A stretch of DNA of 64,000 bases, from assembly GCA_964632505.1 (NCBI GenBank), contig CAZWCE010000001.1:124001-188000 (forward strand), given 5' to 3'. Shown here in pieces: positions 52,675 through 62,340 of this stretch (positions are counted from its first letter, which is position 1; each line of letters starts with the position of its first letter). The position numbers were made by a program, and so were the translations under genes. Below the pieces are notes generated by a model. That model worked only from the letters and a program-made list of their open reading frames with translations. It had not been told where the DNA came from and ran no database searches. The stretch is from CAZWCE01 sp964632505 (GTDB lineage: Bacteria > Planctomycetota > Planctomycetia > Pirellulales > Thermoguttaceae).

Positions 52675-54953
52675 CGCATGAAAGAACCTTTACCAGGAAA
52701 GTTATTTATCTGGTAATCATCGCGGCGCTGCTGCTGCCGCTTTATCTCCTGGGACGTCCCGCCACGCCCCGAAAAACGGAACAGGGCGAGGTGACCATGA
52801 CCGGGGGCAAGCTGGCCCGCATCCGCATCGATCACCAGTTGAGCGAAGCGCAGATCGGCCAGATCGACCCGGCGAGCAGCACGCTGAAACTGGCCACCTT
52901 CGGACTGCGCGGCGTCGCCGTGGCGGTCCTCTGGCACCATGCCCAGGAGTACCAGAAAAAGCTCGATTGGAACAACACCATCGCCACGAGCAAGCAGATC
53001 ATCGCCCTGGAACCGCACTTCTTGACCGTATGGGACTTCCTCGGATGGAACCTCGCCTACAACGCTTCGTCCGAATTCGACGATTACCGGGAACGCTATC
53101 GCTGGGTGATTCGCGGTTTCGATTTCCTCGTCGACGGCACCGAGTACAATCAACAGTCGCCGGAACTGTACCGAAAAGCGGGCTGGGTCATTTCGCAGAA
53201 AATCGGCATCGCCGACGAGAAGGAGCAATACCGACGCCTGCTCCGCGAAGACGACGACTTCCACGAGCGTTACCACACTCCCTCGATGGAGCAACGCGAC
53301 AACTGGCTGATCGGACGAAAATGGTACTTCAAGGCCGAGGAGCTCTACCGACAGGGCGCTGATATCGGTGGCGATGCGCCGACGGTCTTCTATTCCCGAC
53401 CACGCATGAACCTGATCAACTACGCCGAATGGCAGGAAAAGGACGGCATCTTCGGGGACAAGGCAAAACAGAACTGGGAGAATGCCCAAGAGGAGTGGAC
53501 GGAGTTCGGCGGATTCGACATCCAAACGACGATCGAGCATCCCGATCCCGACATCCAATTTTACCATACCACCTTGAGGGAATATGAAGAGACCCGCGCC
53601 GAGGCTGCCCGGTTGGAAGAACGGCTCGATGAACTGGCCCCCGGCGTCAAGATCGAGCTCTACTGGGAGAAGTGGAATCGGCTGACCGACGCCGAAAAGG
53701 GCTCGCTGGCACTCTACTTCGACAACAGCGACGCCGAGCGTTCCCTCATCATCCAAGAGAAACTGGCGGAGGAAGATCCCGATTGGCGAAAGACGCTCAT
53801 GGAAAAACGCGACGCCATCTTCACCGAAGAGGAGCATGAAGCGATGAAGGTGCCGGAGATGCTCCGCGACGACCAGGAGAACGCCCTGGTGCAGAACGCC
53901 ATGAACAGTCTGGCGGAGATCGAATCGCGGGCCCTCGCTCAATTGAGGGTCCAACCGATGGAGATCGCCCGCCGCGTGCAGAACGAGGATCGGAGCGAGG
54001 CGATGAAACTGGTCGAACAGATCGGTCATCTGGAACGCCGGGCAACGCTCTCGAACGTCCAGCGGAACATGGTCAACTACCAATACCATCTCCGACGGAC
54101 CGAAATCGAACAGACCGATGAGGCCGTCAACGCCCACCGGCTGCGTTTCGAAGCCCGCGAGGCCTACTACGAAGGCGACTTGAAAGCCGCCAGCGAAACC
54201 TACCTGGCCGCCATGGAAAAATGGTACGACCTGATGCACAAGGAAGGATTCGAGGATCTTCAGGAGAACCCGATTTTTCGAGGCGATCTGCTCGATATGA
54301 TCGAAAAATACGTGATCATCCTCGACCGCAACGACGAATTGTTCCCCGAGGATTTCCGCCTTGCCGACTTCCTCCGCGAGGAGCTGCAACGCAGGGACAT
54401 CGAACCCAAGGGTGACCTCGCGATGCAGTATGCCCGCGAGGCCATGGAGGAGGAGGATTTCGAAAAGGCCGATATGGCGATCGAGGCCGCGATCGATGTC
54501 TGGAGTACCATGCTGTCCAATCAGGACTACATGAAGCTCGTGCCGATTCCCGCCGTCAACGAAAAAGTCCTCGACACGATCGCCTTGTACCAGGAGCATC
54601 TCGACGAGACCAACCAGACGTTGCCGGAGAACTACCCGCTGAAGGCATACGTCGACTTGCAGTTGGCGCACTCCGAGGCACTGACCGAGGTCGACATCGC
54701 CTTGGCCAATGGAATGCAGTACCTGCAGCGGAGCGAGTACCCGCAGGCCCAAGAGGAACTCGAGACGGCGCTGGAGAAGCTCCAACCGCTGGTCGAGCGC
54801 TATCCCACGGCCGTTCGCGACCCCGATTCGCCGCTGTACCTGCCGCTGGAAAACACCGTCGAGACCTATCAGAACGTCTTGGATCTCCGCGGCAAACCCA
54901 TTCCCGACGACTTCCCCTTCCCGCAGTTTCTCAAGGACGAATCGTCCTCCTGA
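52671..54953 (+). CDS. Membrane-anchored helical repeat protein of ABC operon
   Basis: A 760-residue protein with one N-terminal membrane helix (VIYLVIIAALLLPLYLLG) and an otherwise hydrophilic, helix-rich body. The region about 75-170 (AVAVLWHHAQEYQKKLDWNNTIATSKQIIALEPHFLTVWDFLGWNLAYNASSE) looks like TPR-type helices. Regions around 300-420 are Glu/Arg-rich coiled coil. Later repeats (REAYYEGDLKAASETYLAAMEKW, EYPQAQEELETALEKLQPLVERYP) also resemble TPRs. Not a recognised named family. ATGA coupling to the permease suggests a partner that couples cargo or envelope to the transporter. Confidence 0.8.
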   Translation: MTHERTFTRKVIYLVIIAALLLPLYLLGRPATPRKTEQGEVTMTGGKLARIRIDHQLSEAQIGQIDPASSTLKLATFGLRGVAVAVLWHHAQEYQKKLDWNNTIATSKQIIALEPHFLTVWDFLGWNLAYNASSEFDDYRERYRWVIRGFDFLVDGTEYNQQSPELYRKAGWVISQKIGIADEKEQYRRLLREDDDFHERYHTPSMEQRDNWLIGRKWYFKAEELYRQGADIGGDAPTVFYSRPRMNLINYAEWQEKDGIFGDKAKQNWENAQEEWTEFGGFDIQTTIEHPDPDIQFYHTTLREYEETRAEAARLEERLDELAPGVKIELYWEKWNRLTDAEKGSLALYFDNSDAERSLIIQEKLAEEDPDWRKTLMEKRDAIFTEEEHEAMKVPEMLRDDQENALVQNAMNSLAEIESRALAQLRVQPMEIARRVQNEDRSEAMKLVEQIGHLERRATLSNVQRNMVNYQYHLRRTEIEQTDEAVNAHRLRFEAREAYYEGDLKAASETYLAAMEKWYDLMHKEGFEDLQENPIFRGDLLDMIEKYVIILDRNDELFPEDFRLADFLREELQRRDIEPKGDLAMQYAREAMEEEDFEKADMAIEAAIDVWSTMLSNQDYMKLVPIPAVNEKVLDTIALYQEHLDETNQTLPENYPLKAYVDLQLAHSEALTEVDIALANGMQYLQRSEYPQAQEELETALEKLQPLVERYPTAVRDPDSPLYLPLENTVETYQNVLDLRGKPIPDDFPFPQFLKDESSS

Positions 54954-55031
54954 ACCGGACCTCGCCGGCGAAGCCCGGCGTGCTGAGAACGATGGGAAAC
55001 GGAGCGTGAAGGAAACGATCGCCCCTCGAAA

Positions 55032-55073
55032 AAACAAGCCCCGGCGGCCGATGGCTACCGGGGCTGTTTGTTT
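55032..55073 (+). terminator. Intrinsic terminator of ABC operon
   Basis: AGCCCCGG pairs with CCGGGGCT over a 13-base loop, followed by GTTTGTTT. About 80 bases past the operon's last stop. Confidence 0.85.
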
Positions 55074-55231
55074 GGGATCGGCCCGAAGAAACGGTTCTTT
55101 CGACTTCTCGGAGGAACGGCCCGGAAGGCTCGCCGGGGCGTCGCCGGGAATCTCACGGCCATCCGCGACAAGCAGATGAAGGAGGTGAAGAATCGAGATT
55201 CCTTCGCCGAAAAGAGGAACGCCTCCGCTCG

Positions 55232-55747
55232 TCAGGACTCTTCCCAACTGACGATGTCGTCGTCGGTGCCGTCGGAACCGTCCGGCCCGAGCGACCAGAT
55301 GTCGTACATGTTTTCACCGTGATTGCCGGGATACTCGTACTGATAGGGATTCCCCCAAGGATCGGTCGGCAACTCCTTCTTGATGTAGGGACCGTCCCAC
55401 TTGTCCGGATCGGAGAGATCCGACGGGGCCGTCTTCAGCGCTTCGAGCCCCTGTTGGGTCGTCGGGAACGTGCCCATCGACATCCGGTACAGCTCCAGCG
55501 GCGTTTCGAGGCTGTCGATGCGGATCTTCGCCTCCCGCTCTCGGGCCTGTTGCTGGATCTGGGAATAGGCCAACACGCTCACCGAGGCGAGCGTCATCAG
55601 GATGAAGAGCACGATCATCACCTCGACCAGGGTGAACCCCCGGCGAGTCGGTCTTCTTGCTTGCAGGTGGACGCCGCGGGAACTCCTCCGGCGACGCGGG
55701 TTCATCGTCGACATGATTCCATAACTCCGTGGAATAAGGGACATCAT
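55232..55747 (-). CDS. gspG: Type II secretion major pseudopilin GspG
   Basis: A 171-residue pseudopilin. The cleavage motif is RRG|FTLVEVMIVLFILMTLASVSVLAY with Glu at +5, preceded by a long basic leader of 36 residues if the first ATG is used. In-frame ATGs at 55714 and 55705 would shorten the leader, and 55714 has a GGAG about 10 bases upstream, so the start is uncertain. The mature domain has FPTTQQGLEALKTAP, KKELPTDPWGNPYQYEYPG and the C-terminal calcium loop GSDGTDDDIVSW. Downstream of gspF. Confidence 0.95.
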   Translation of the reverse strand: MMSLIPRSYGIMSTMNPRRRRSSRGVHLQARRPTRRGFTLVEVMIVLFILMTLASVSVLAYSQIQQQAREREAKIRIDSLETPLELYRMSMGTFPTTQQGLEALKTAPSDLSDPDKWDGPYIKKELPTDPWGNPYQYEYPGNHGENMYDIWSLGPDGSDGTDDDIVSWEES

Positions 55748-55937
55748 TTAAGCTTTTTCCTTCCCATCGTCTGCCGGACACCGAGGCAATCGGCGCCGAG
55801 AGATGATGGCTACAACGATATCAACCCTCTCCGGGCGGAAAAGGTTCGCCGGGAAAAGATTTTTTCCCGATTTTTTTCGACTCGCCCCCTCGGCAGGGGC
55901 GCTTTGAAAAAAGGCGCGAGGGGGAATTCGCGTTGAG

Positions 55938-57140
55938 TTACGCCAATTGGCTCATCTTGAAGACCGGCAACATCAGGCTCAACACCAAAACGAGCACCAC
56001 GCCGCCGAGCAGCATGAGCATGCACGGTTCGAGGAACCGGACGGCCAGATCGAGTTGCCGCCAGTTCCGCTTTTCGAGGGAGTTGGCGATGTCGACCAAT
56101 ACTTCGTCGAGGGTGTTCGACTCTTCGGCCACGGCGATCATCTCGACGACCGGCCTCGGAAAGCAGTCCGATGCGGCCAGGGGATCGGCCAATCGCTCTC
56201 CGGAGGTGATGTTCTCGGTCGACCGCTCGACCGCGTCGGCGAGGATCCGGTTGCCGATCGCTTCTCGTGAAATTTCCAGCGAACGGAGAATCGGCACCCC
56301 GTTGCTCAGGAGCGTCCCCAAGACGCGACAGAAGCGCGCCACGGCGAACCCCTCGTAGATTCGCCCCACCAAAGGCAACTTGAGCTTCACGCGGTCGATG
56401 CGCCGACGTCCGCTGTCGGTCTTGCCCCACTGCCGGAATCCCCAGAGGCCGACGGCCAAAATCGGAATCCCGATCGGCACCCCCAATTTGGTCGCCTTGC
56501 CGGTCGCCAGGAGCCATTCGGTGATCATCGGCAATTGCCCTCGCTGGCGGAGATCGTCGAAGAACGGGTCGAACTTCGGCACGAAGTAGGCCAGGATCAC
56601 CAGCACCACGACGGTCAGAAAAATCGTCAAAATGACCGGGTAGGCCAGCGCCCCGGTGATGCGTTTCTTCAAATCGTCCTGGGCCTCGGTGTAGTCGGCC
56701 ACGTGGTTGAGCGACTCCTCGAGGAAACCGCCCTCGATGCCGGCCCGGACCATGTTGATCGACATCTCGCCGAAAACCTTCGGGTACCGGGCCATCGCTT
56801 CGGCGAAGGTATCGCCTTCCTCCACTCGGCGGTAGACCTCATCGAGCACGTACTTCAGACCGGGATGCGACGTCTGGTCGTGCTGGATCCGCAGGGACCG
56901 AAGCAGCGGCACTCCGCCCCGGAGCAGGTCGGCCAGTTGTGCGTAGAAGGCGGCCATCCGCTGACCGGAGATTCTCCCCACGCGGCCCGACCCTCCGGCG
57001 ACCCGGACCTTTTCCATCGACATGGGAAACATTCCCCGCGCCGAAAGCGCCGCCAGCGCCTCGTTCTGCGTGGCGGCGTCGAGGGTCCCGTCGATCTTTT
57101 CGCCCTTCTGGTCTCGGGCGGTGTACTGAAATTCCGGCAT
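55938..57140 (-). CDS. gspF: Type II secretion inner-membrane platform protein GspF
   Basis: A 400-residue protein with the usual duplicated cytoplasmic domain. It begins MPEFQYTARDQKGEKIDGTLDA, has the conserved RSLRIQHDQTSHPGLKYVLDEVYRRVEEGDTFAEAM and its repeat RSLEISREAIGNRILADAV, and three membrane helices, the last LMLLGGVVLVLVLSLMLPVFKM. It lies 73 bases after gspE. Confidence 0.95.
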   Translation of the reverse strand: MPEFQYTARDQKGEKIDGTLDAATQNEALAALSARGMFPMSMEKVRVAGGSGRVGRISGQRMAAFYAQLADLLRGGVPLLRSLRIQHDQTSHPGLKYVLDEVYRRVEEGDTFAEAMARYPKVFGEMSINMVRAGIEGGFLEESLNHVADYTEAQDDLKKRITGALAYPVILTIFLTVVVLVILAYFVPKFDPFFDDLRQRGQLPMITEWLLATGKATKLGVPIGIPILAVGLWGFRQWGKTDSGRRRIDRVKLKLPLVGRIYEGFAVARFCRVLGTLLSNGVPILRSLEISREAIGNRILADAVERSTENITSGERLADPLAASDCFPRPVVEMIAVAEESNTLDEVLVDIANSLEKRNWRQLDLAVRFLEPCMLMLLGGVVLVLVLSLMLPVFKMSQLA

Positions 57141-57213
57141 CGTCTCTCTCGGTGGGGGGGTTCAACAGGCATACGGAAAGGATCACCGTCGGGATCCTCG
57201 GGCGATGGACGAC

Positions 57214-58935
57214 TCATTCCGACTTCTTGGCGATGAGCTCGTCTTTCTTGGTCACGCGGATCACCTCCTCGAGCGACGTCGCGCCGTCGAGCACTTTCCG
57301 CCAACCGTCCTGGCGAAGCGTTCGCATCCCCTCTTCGAACGCCGCTTTCTTGATCTGCCACGCGCTGGTGTTCGAGGCGGAGATTTCGCGGATGCGATTG
57401 GTCGTCTCCAGCAGCTCATAGATCCCCGTCCGGCCGCGATAGCCTACTTGTCGGCAATAGCGGCACCCGACCGGATGGTAGAGTCGGCCTCCGGTCGCGG
57501 AAAGCGACTCGGTGGGAAAGTCGGGCGGCAGGTCGCCGGGCTCGACCGAAACCGCCTGTTTGCACTTCGGACAAAGCGTGCGGACCAATCGTTGGGCCAT
57601 GACCGCCTCGACGGTGCTGGAGACCAGAAACGGCTCGACCCCCATGTCGATCAATCGCGTGTACGCGCCGGCGGCGTCGTTGGTGTGCAGGGTGCTGAAG
57701 ACGAGGTGGCCGGTCAACGCCGCCTGGATCGCGTTCTCGGCCGTCTCCAGATCGCGGATCTCGCCGACCAGCACGATGTCCGGATCATGTCGCAGAATAC
57801 TCCGCAACGAATTGGCGAACGTCAGGCCGATCTTCGGGTGCACCTGGATCTGACTGATCCCCTCCAGCCGATATTCCACCGGGTCTTCGGTCGTGATGAT
57901 CTTCGTCGCGTAGTCGCGAATCTCCGTCAGGGCGCTGTAGAGCGTGGTCGTCTTTCCGGAACCGGTCGGGCCGGTCACCAGGATGATGCCGTGCGGCAGG
58001 GTGATCAACTCCGAAAACGTCTTGTAGATCTCCGGCCCCATGCCCAACCCGGCGAGCGAAAACTCCATCGCTTCCTTGTCGAGAAGACGCATGACGATGC
58101 CCTCGCCGTGGATCATCGGGATGACCGAAACGCGGATGTCGATCTCCCGCCCCTGCACCTTGAGTTGGATCCGGCCGTCCTGGGGCAGGCGACGCTCGGC
58201 GATGTTCAACTTCGACATGATCTTGAGGCGGCTGATGATCGCCGCGCGGAACCGGCGGATTTCCGGCGGCACCGGCTGCGGATGCAACACGCCGTCGATG
58301 CGGTAACGGATCGACAATCCCTCCTGCTCCGACTCGACATGCACGTCGCTCGCCCGGGCCTGAATCGCCTCGAGCAGAATCTCGTTGACCAGCTTGACCA
58401 CCGACGGCTCCTGGGCCATCTCGGAGAGTTCCGATCCGTCGCTCTCGAGCTCCTCAAGCAGTTCGATGCCGGCGGATTCCTCTTCCTTTTGGGCGATCAG
58501 ACCGTCGATCGTCTCGCTGCCGACGCCCAGGTGCCGCTTGATCAGTTTTTCGATCTCTTCGCCGATCGCCAGCACCGGCACGACCGTCTTTCCGGTGACC
58601 GCGCTGATCTCATCGAGCGGATAATGGTTGAACGGGTCGCTCGTGGCGACGGTCAACGAACCGTTGACCTGGCGGATCGGGAAGACCTGCTCCCGGTGGA
58701 TCGCTTTGGTGGGAAAGAACTCCAAGAGCGAAAGATCGGTTTCGGTCTCGGTCAGGTCGATGTAATCGAGCCCGAGTTCCGGTCCCAGAGCGCGGAGCAC
58801 CTCCTCCTCGGACACGTACCCCAGTTCGACCGCCGCTCGATCCGGCCGGAGCCCTTGCGCGCGGGCCTTGCGGACCTCTTCGAGTTGGTCGACGTCGAGG
58901 AGTCCTTTGTTCAAGAGGATTTCGCCCGTTTCCAT
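57214..58935 (-). CDS. gspE: Type II secretion / type IV pilus assembly ATPase GspE
   Basis: A 573-residue secretion ATPase. An N-terminal MshEN-like domain (about 1-150) precedes the motor: Walker A VTGPTGSGKTTTLYSAL, Asp box TTEDPVEYRLEGISQIQV, Walker B DIVLVGEIRDLETAENAIQAALTGHLVFSTLHTNDA. The zinc knuckle CPKCKQ and CRYCRQ follows. The ATG at 58935 (METGEILLNKGLL) matches the family start; the 136-residue upstream extension is of atypical composition. It heads the gspE-gspF-gspG set. No GspD secretin is in the window. Confidence 0.95.
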   Translation of the reverse strand: METGEILLNKGLLDVDQLEEVRKARAQGLRPDRAAVELGYVSEEEVLRALGPELGLDYIDLTETETDLSLLEFFPTKAIHREQVFPIRQVNGSLTVATSDPFNHYPLDEISAVTGKTVVPVLAIGEEIEKLIKRHLGVGSETIDGLIAQKEEESAGIELLEELESDGSELSEMAQEPSVVKLVNEILLEAIQARASDVHVESEQEGLSIRYRIDGVLHPQPVPPEIRRFRAAIISRLKIMSKLNIAERRLPQDGRIQLKVQGREIDIRVSVIPMIHGEGIVMRLLDKEAMEFSLAGLGMGPEIYKTFSELITLPHGIILVTGPTGSGKTTTLYSALTEIRDYATKIITTEDPVEYRLEGISQIQVHPKIGLTFANSLRSILRHDPDIVLVGEIRDLETAENAIQAALTGHLVFSTLHTNDAAGAYTRLIDMGVEPFLVSSTVEAVMAQRLVRTLCPKCKQAVSVEPGDLPPDFPTESLSATGGRLYHPVGCRYCRQVGYRGRTGIYELLETTNRIREISASNTSAWQIKKAAFEEGMRTLRQDGWRKVLDGATSLEEVIRVTKKDELIAKKSE

Positions 58936-59501
58936 TGCAATGATGCTCCCGAATCGTGGCCGGAATTCCGGCGCGTGCCAAGGCCCTTTCCTGGAAAACA
59001 CGTCGAAAAGGCGCCTTGCTCCATTATGAAACGATCGTCGCCCGGCGACAAGCGGAAAAGCTCCTCGGGAAGGGGATCCCTCCGAGAAAAACACCGCAGG
59101 GGGAAGAGAAAAAACAGGTTCTTCCGACATTTTAGTGGCTGATTGATGAGACTTGTCGTCGATCATCGATTGGCTCGGCTCGGATTCACCAACCAAAGCA
59201 GGGGGGCGTTCCCTGCCGCGACCTCCACCATCTCCGCCTCCTGGAGGCCTGCGGCCGTGCGGGTGCGAGGCGAAGATGGCTCCGGCCGAAGCAGGGGACG
59301 AATCGAACACTTTTTTTGCATGACAATTGGATTCCCGTATCATTTCACTTCGGCACTAGCCATGAAAATCCGTGAAGAGCCACAAAAACAAGGAAAGGGG
59401 GACGCGCTCGGTCGCCCCCCTTTTCCTGCATGGTTCTCCGCATGACGGAACATGCCGATCGGTTCTCGGGGAATCGTCCCCGCCGAAGGTACTGCGGTCG
59501 A
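58936..59501. other. Intergenic region between gspE and Spy-like gene
   Basis: About 565 bases upstream of gspE. Apart from the terminator at 59391-59427 nothing was recognised. Confidence 0.4.
59391..59427 (-). terminator. Intrinsic terminator of Spy-like gene
   Basis: On the minus strand GGGGGG and CCCCC form a stem closed by AGGAAAA/TTTCCT, followed by a T-rich tail. About 75 bases past the stop. Confidence 0.7.
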
Positions 59502-60470
59502 CTACTCTTGAGACGGGAAGCCGCGACGCTCACTTTGCCCGGATCCCGCTCCTCGGCCACCGGCGGGCGGGAACCCGCGGCCTCCGCCTTGGCGTCCCCC
59601 GCGTCCCCGGTTGCCGGCCTCCGGACCTCGTTCCTTGCCGGGAACGCCTTGGCCGGGTCGCCACGAGTTCTCACCGGGACGCCATTGCCGCTCGCCCCCA
59701 CGGCGATCTCCCCGATTGGGGCGAAGATCGACGGCCGGTTCCCCGGCGACGATCTCTTCGAGCTTCGTCTTTTGTTCGTCGTTCAATACTTTCTCGGCCG
59801 CCGCGACGCCCTTGTCGCGGAGCGCTTCCATCTTTTCGCGGAACTGCTGCCGATCTTCGTCGGTCATGTTGCGGAAATCGACCCCTTCGAACATCTCTCG
59901 GGCGGCATTGCTGACCCGACCGCTGATCGATTCCATCTTTTCCATCTGCTCTTCCGAAAGATCGAGCACCTCGAGCGTCTCGGGCATGCGCAGCGCCCCG
60001 GCCAGCCCGCCCATCTGCTGGAGCATGAGTGTCTGGACCTTCGCGACCTGCTCGGAGCTGAGGATGTCGCGTATTTTGCCTTGGATTTCCTCCCGCACCT
60101 TTTCCATTTCCTCGCGCATCTTTTCGAAGCGTTCGCGTCGCTGTTCCGGCGAAAGATCGCGCATGCCTTCCATCTGCTCGCGCATTCGTTGGCCGATCTC
60201 TTCCATGGTGGCCCTGAGCTTCTCGACCTGCTCCTCGCTCAACTCCAGATGCTCCCGAAGTTGTGGATTCTGCAACATGCCGCCGATCGGGCCGGCCATG
60301 CGCATTCCCCCCGGAGGGCCTCCGCCGCCGGGTCCGCGTCCACCGGGACCACCGCGCTCGCCGCCTCTTCCGCCGGGACCGCCGCCGCGTTGCGCGAACG
60401 CCGATGCCGTCATGCTCACCACCGCGAGCGTCACCAGGGCCACGCCCAGAAGTCGAATACTGCGTCTCAT
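59502..60470 (-). CDS. Exported LTXXQ/Spy-like protein, Gly/Arg-rich
   Basis: A 322-residue protein with a signal peptide (LLGVALVTLAVVSMTASAFAQ, cleavage near AFA-Q). A Gly/Pro/Arg stretch follows (about 30-60). Two Spy-type helical units come next (LREHLELSEEQVEKLRATMEEI and EVLDLSEEQMEKMESISGRV with MSDEDRQQ-type partners), then a C-terminal Gly/Arg tail of about 65 residues. Spy proteins are periplasmic chaperones or metal-stress proteins. The ATG at 60470 was chosen because GAGGA is nine bases upstream; a GTG three codons earlier overlaps that site. Confidence 0.85.
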   Translation of the reverse strand: MRRSIRLLGVALVTLAVVSMTASAFAQRGGGPGGRGGERGGPGGRGPGGGGPPGGMRMAGPIGGMLQNPQLREHLELSEEQVEKLRATMEEIGQRMREQMEGMRDLSPEQRRERFEKMREEMEKVREEIQGKIRDILSSEQVAKVQTLMLQQMGGLAGALRMPETLEVLDLSEEQMEKMESISGRVSNAAREMFEGVDFRNMTDEDRQQFREKMEALRDKGVAAAEKVLNDEQKTKLEEIVAGEPAVDLRPNRGDRRGGERQWRPGENSWRPGQGVPGKERGPEAGNRGRGGRQGGGRGFPPAGGRGAGSGQSERRGFPSQE

Positions 60471-60856
60471 TTTTTTCACTCCTCTATCGTTCGATCCTCG
60501 AATTCACGTCTTCCAGCCTCTTGCCCGTCGGATCCCTCTTGCAAACCGATGGAGCCGTCGGACCACTAAGGCATCTAACCCGGAGAACGGCCACCGGTTT
60601 CGCCGCGAACGTTCTTTTCCCGTTTTTTCTTTCTTTTTTCGAAGAAGTCATGCCGGGAAGGAGAAAAATCCGGAAAAAATCTTCCTCTCGGCCAAAAAGG
60701 AGGGATGCTCTTGCCTCCGAATGGGGTTTCATAGGATAGGCATCCTTCCGAACGGTCCCGCCGACCACTTTGTTTTTGCTCACGCGGCGGATTCGATTAG
60801 AATAGGGATAGCCCGCTTGATTTCAGTATATCCATTGAAGACGGGAGAGGACATTG
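60471..60856. other. Divergent region between Spy-like and EF-hand genes
   Basis: About 385 bases. A promoter candidate for the EF-hand gene lies at 60776-60803. No ORF is accepted. Confidence 0.4.
60776..60803 (+). promoter_or_regulatory. Promoter candidate for EF-hand gene
   Basis: TTGCTC, a 16-base spacer and TAGAAT (60798-60803), continuing AGGGA. The same TAGAATAGG string precedes the zinc-ribbon gene. Confidence 0.5.
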
Positions 60857-62239
60857 ATGCCTTGCCATCTTTTTTTCACGAGCCGACGGAAGAACACTCT
60901 ATTTTTCGAGGTGCTTCTCCCTTCGACGGCAATCCTTCTCGCCGCGATGCTGCTGGTCGGGTCTGTCTCGGCCCAGCCGCCGGGCGCCGGAGACCGCGGG
61001 AGAGATCGAGGACGCGATCGGGATCGCCACGACGAGGACGGCCGCCGTGGTGGTTTTCGCGGTCGCGGCGGTCCTCCCATGATGATGGGACGCGGTCGAC
61101 CCGACGGCGGTCCTCCTCCGATGAGGATCGGTCCTCCCGGGGGTCCCGGTCCAGGGGGCATGGGCGACCGAATCATCGGCATGGTCCGCTCGATGGATGC
61201 GAACCAAGACGGCAAGTTCGATTTGAACGAGCTGCCGGATCATCGTCGCGGATTCGCCCGAATGATGCTCCAGCGGGCCGGATTCGATCCGGAGAAGACG
61301 ATCGATTTGAAAAAGATCGAACAGAAGGTCCGGGAGCGTTACGGCGGAAGTGGCGGCCCAGGCGCCGAAGACGGCGAACCTCCGCTGGTGCCGGGGTTCG
61401 GCGTGACCTCGTCGGCGGGGAGCCCGCCGGTGGCGTTCGGGGTCCGCGTCGAATCCGAGGAAGAGGAGGACGACGACCCGAGAAGACGCCGCGATGAACG
61501 TCGCCGCGAGGCCGACCGCCGGCGGAAGATCGAATCCTACGCCAAAAGTCTCTTCGAGAAAAACGACCGGAACAAGAATCGACTCCTGGAAAAGCACGAA
61601 GATGAATGGAACCATCTTCGGGGCGATCCGGAAGAGATCGACCGCAACAACGACAAACGCATCACGCTGAATGAACTGATCGTCAGCATGAACGGCGCCC
61701 CCGTCCCCGACACGTCCCCGTTCCCCAAGGGCTCGTTCCGTTTTCTCACCTATTACGAACGCATGCCCGAAGGCGTTCCCGATTGGTTTCTCGAGCGCGA
61801 CCAGAACCGGAACGCCCAATTGGAGATGTTCGAATACGCCGACGATTGGAACCGGGCGGCGGCCGAAGAATTCACTTTCCTCGACCGCAACAACGACGGA
61901 GTGGTGACCGTCGAGGAGTGTTTCACGACGCTCCGCGAAGTGGAAGAGCAGGAGAAGGAGGCCGAGGAGTCGGACCGTCCACGGGAAGGCGGGGAGGGTC
62001 CGCCGTCGCTGCCGGGGCGGGACCAGCCGGATCAAAATGGTCCTCGGGCCGAAGTGGTCCACGGGCACCCGGGGCAAGTGACGCATAAGGTCATCGAGCG
62101 GGAGGACGGTTCGAGGATGACGATCGTCCGACCGAGCGGGTCGTCCCCATCGATCCAACGAAGCGAAGGACGCTCTCGGATGATGCGTCCCGGCGGTGGG
62201 GACCGCGATCCGCGCGGCTCCGCTTCCCGAGGGAGATGA
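60857..62239 (+). CDS. Exported EF-hand protein
   Basis: A 460-residue protein with an N-terminal signal (ILLAAMLLVGSVSAQ). A long Arg/Asp/Gly region follows (about 40-105), then several EF-hand loops: DANQDGKFDLNE, DRNKNRLLEKHE, DRNNDKRITLNE, DQNRNAQLEMFE and DRNNDGVVTVEE. Most keep Asp at positions 1 and 3 and Glu at 12, so calcium binding is likely. An ATG at 60857 with GGGAGAGG upstream was preferred over an overlapping TTG. Function is unknown; such proteins are common in planctomycete envelopes. It is divergent from the Spy-like gene. Confidence 0.88.
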   Translation: MPCHLFFTSRRKNTLFFEVLLPSTAILLAAMLLVGSVSAQPPGAGDRGRDRGRDRDRHDEDGRRGGFRGRGGPPMMMGRGRPDGGPPPMRIGPPGGPGPGGMGDRIIGMVRSMDANQDGKFDLNELPDHRRGFARMMLQRAGFDPEKTIDLKKIEQKVRERYGGSGGPGAEDGEPPLVPGFGVTSSAGSPPVAFGVRVESEEEEDDDPRRRRDERRREADRRRKIESYAKSLFEKNDRNKNRLLEKHEDEWNHLRGDPEEIDRNNDKRITLNELIVSMNGAPVPDTSPFPKGSFRFLTYYERMPEGVPDWFLERDQNRNAQLEMFEYADDWNRAAAEEFTFLDRNNDGVVTVEECFTTLREVEEQEKEAEESDRPREGGEGPPSLPGRDQPDQNGPRAEVVHGHPGQVTHKVIEREDGSRMTIVRPSGSSPSIQRSEGRSRMMRPGGGDRDPRGSASRGR

Positions 62240-62311
62240 CCTCCGCGAACTCCCGATTCACCGCCGATTTCTTCCCGCAATCTTTCCTTCCAAGCAAACG
62301 GATGCCGCCGC

Positions 62312-62340
62312 TTTTCATCGTCTTCAAAAAAAGCTAGAAT
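62312..62340 (+). promoter_or_regulatory. Promoter candidate for zinc-ribbon/CD225 gene
   Basis: TTTTCA, a 17-base spacer and TAGAAT (62335-62340), followed by AGGAAGG. About 95 bases before the start. Confidence 0.5.

Noticed and set aside
52611..55247. An 878-codon minus-strand frame opposite the helical-repeat gene
   Set aside because: A mirror of the coupled ABC-operon gene; no recognisable domain and it crosses the operon terminator.
55870..55910. GC-rich hairpin CGCCCC/GGGGCG between gspG and gspF considered as a terminator
   Set aside because: The T run lies before, not after, the stem in the gene direction.
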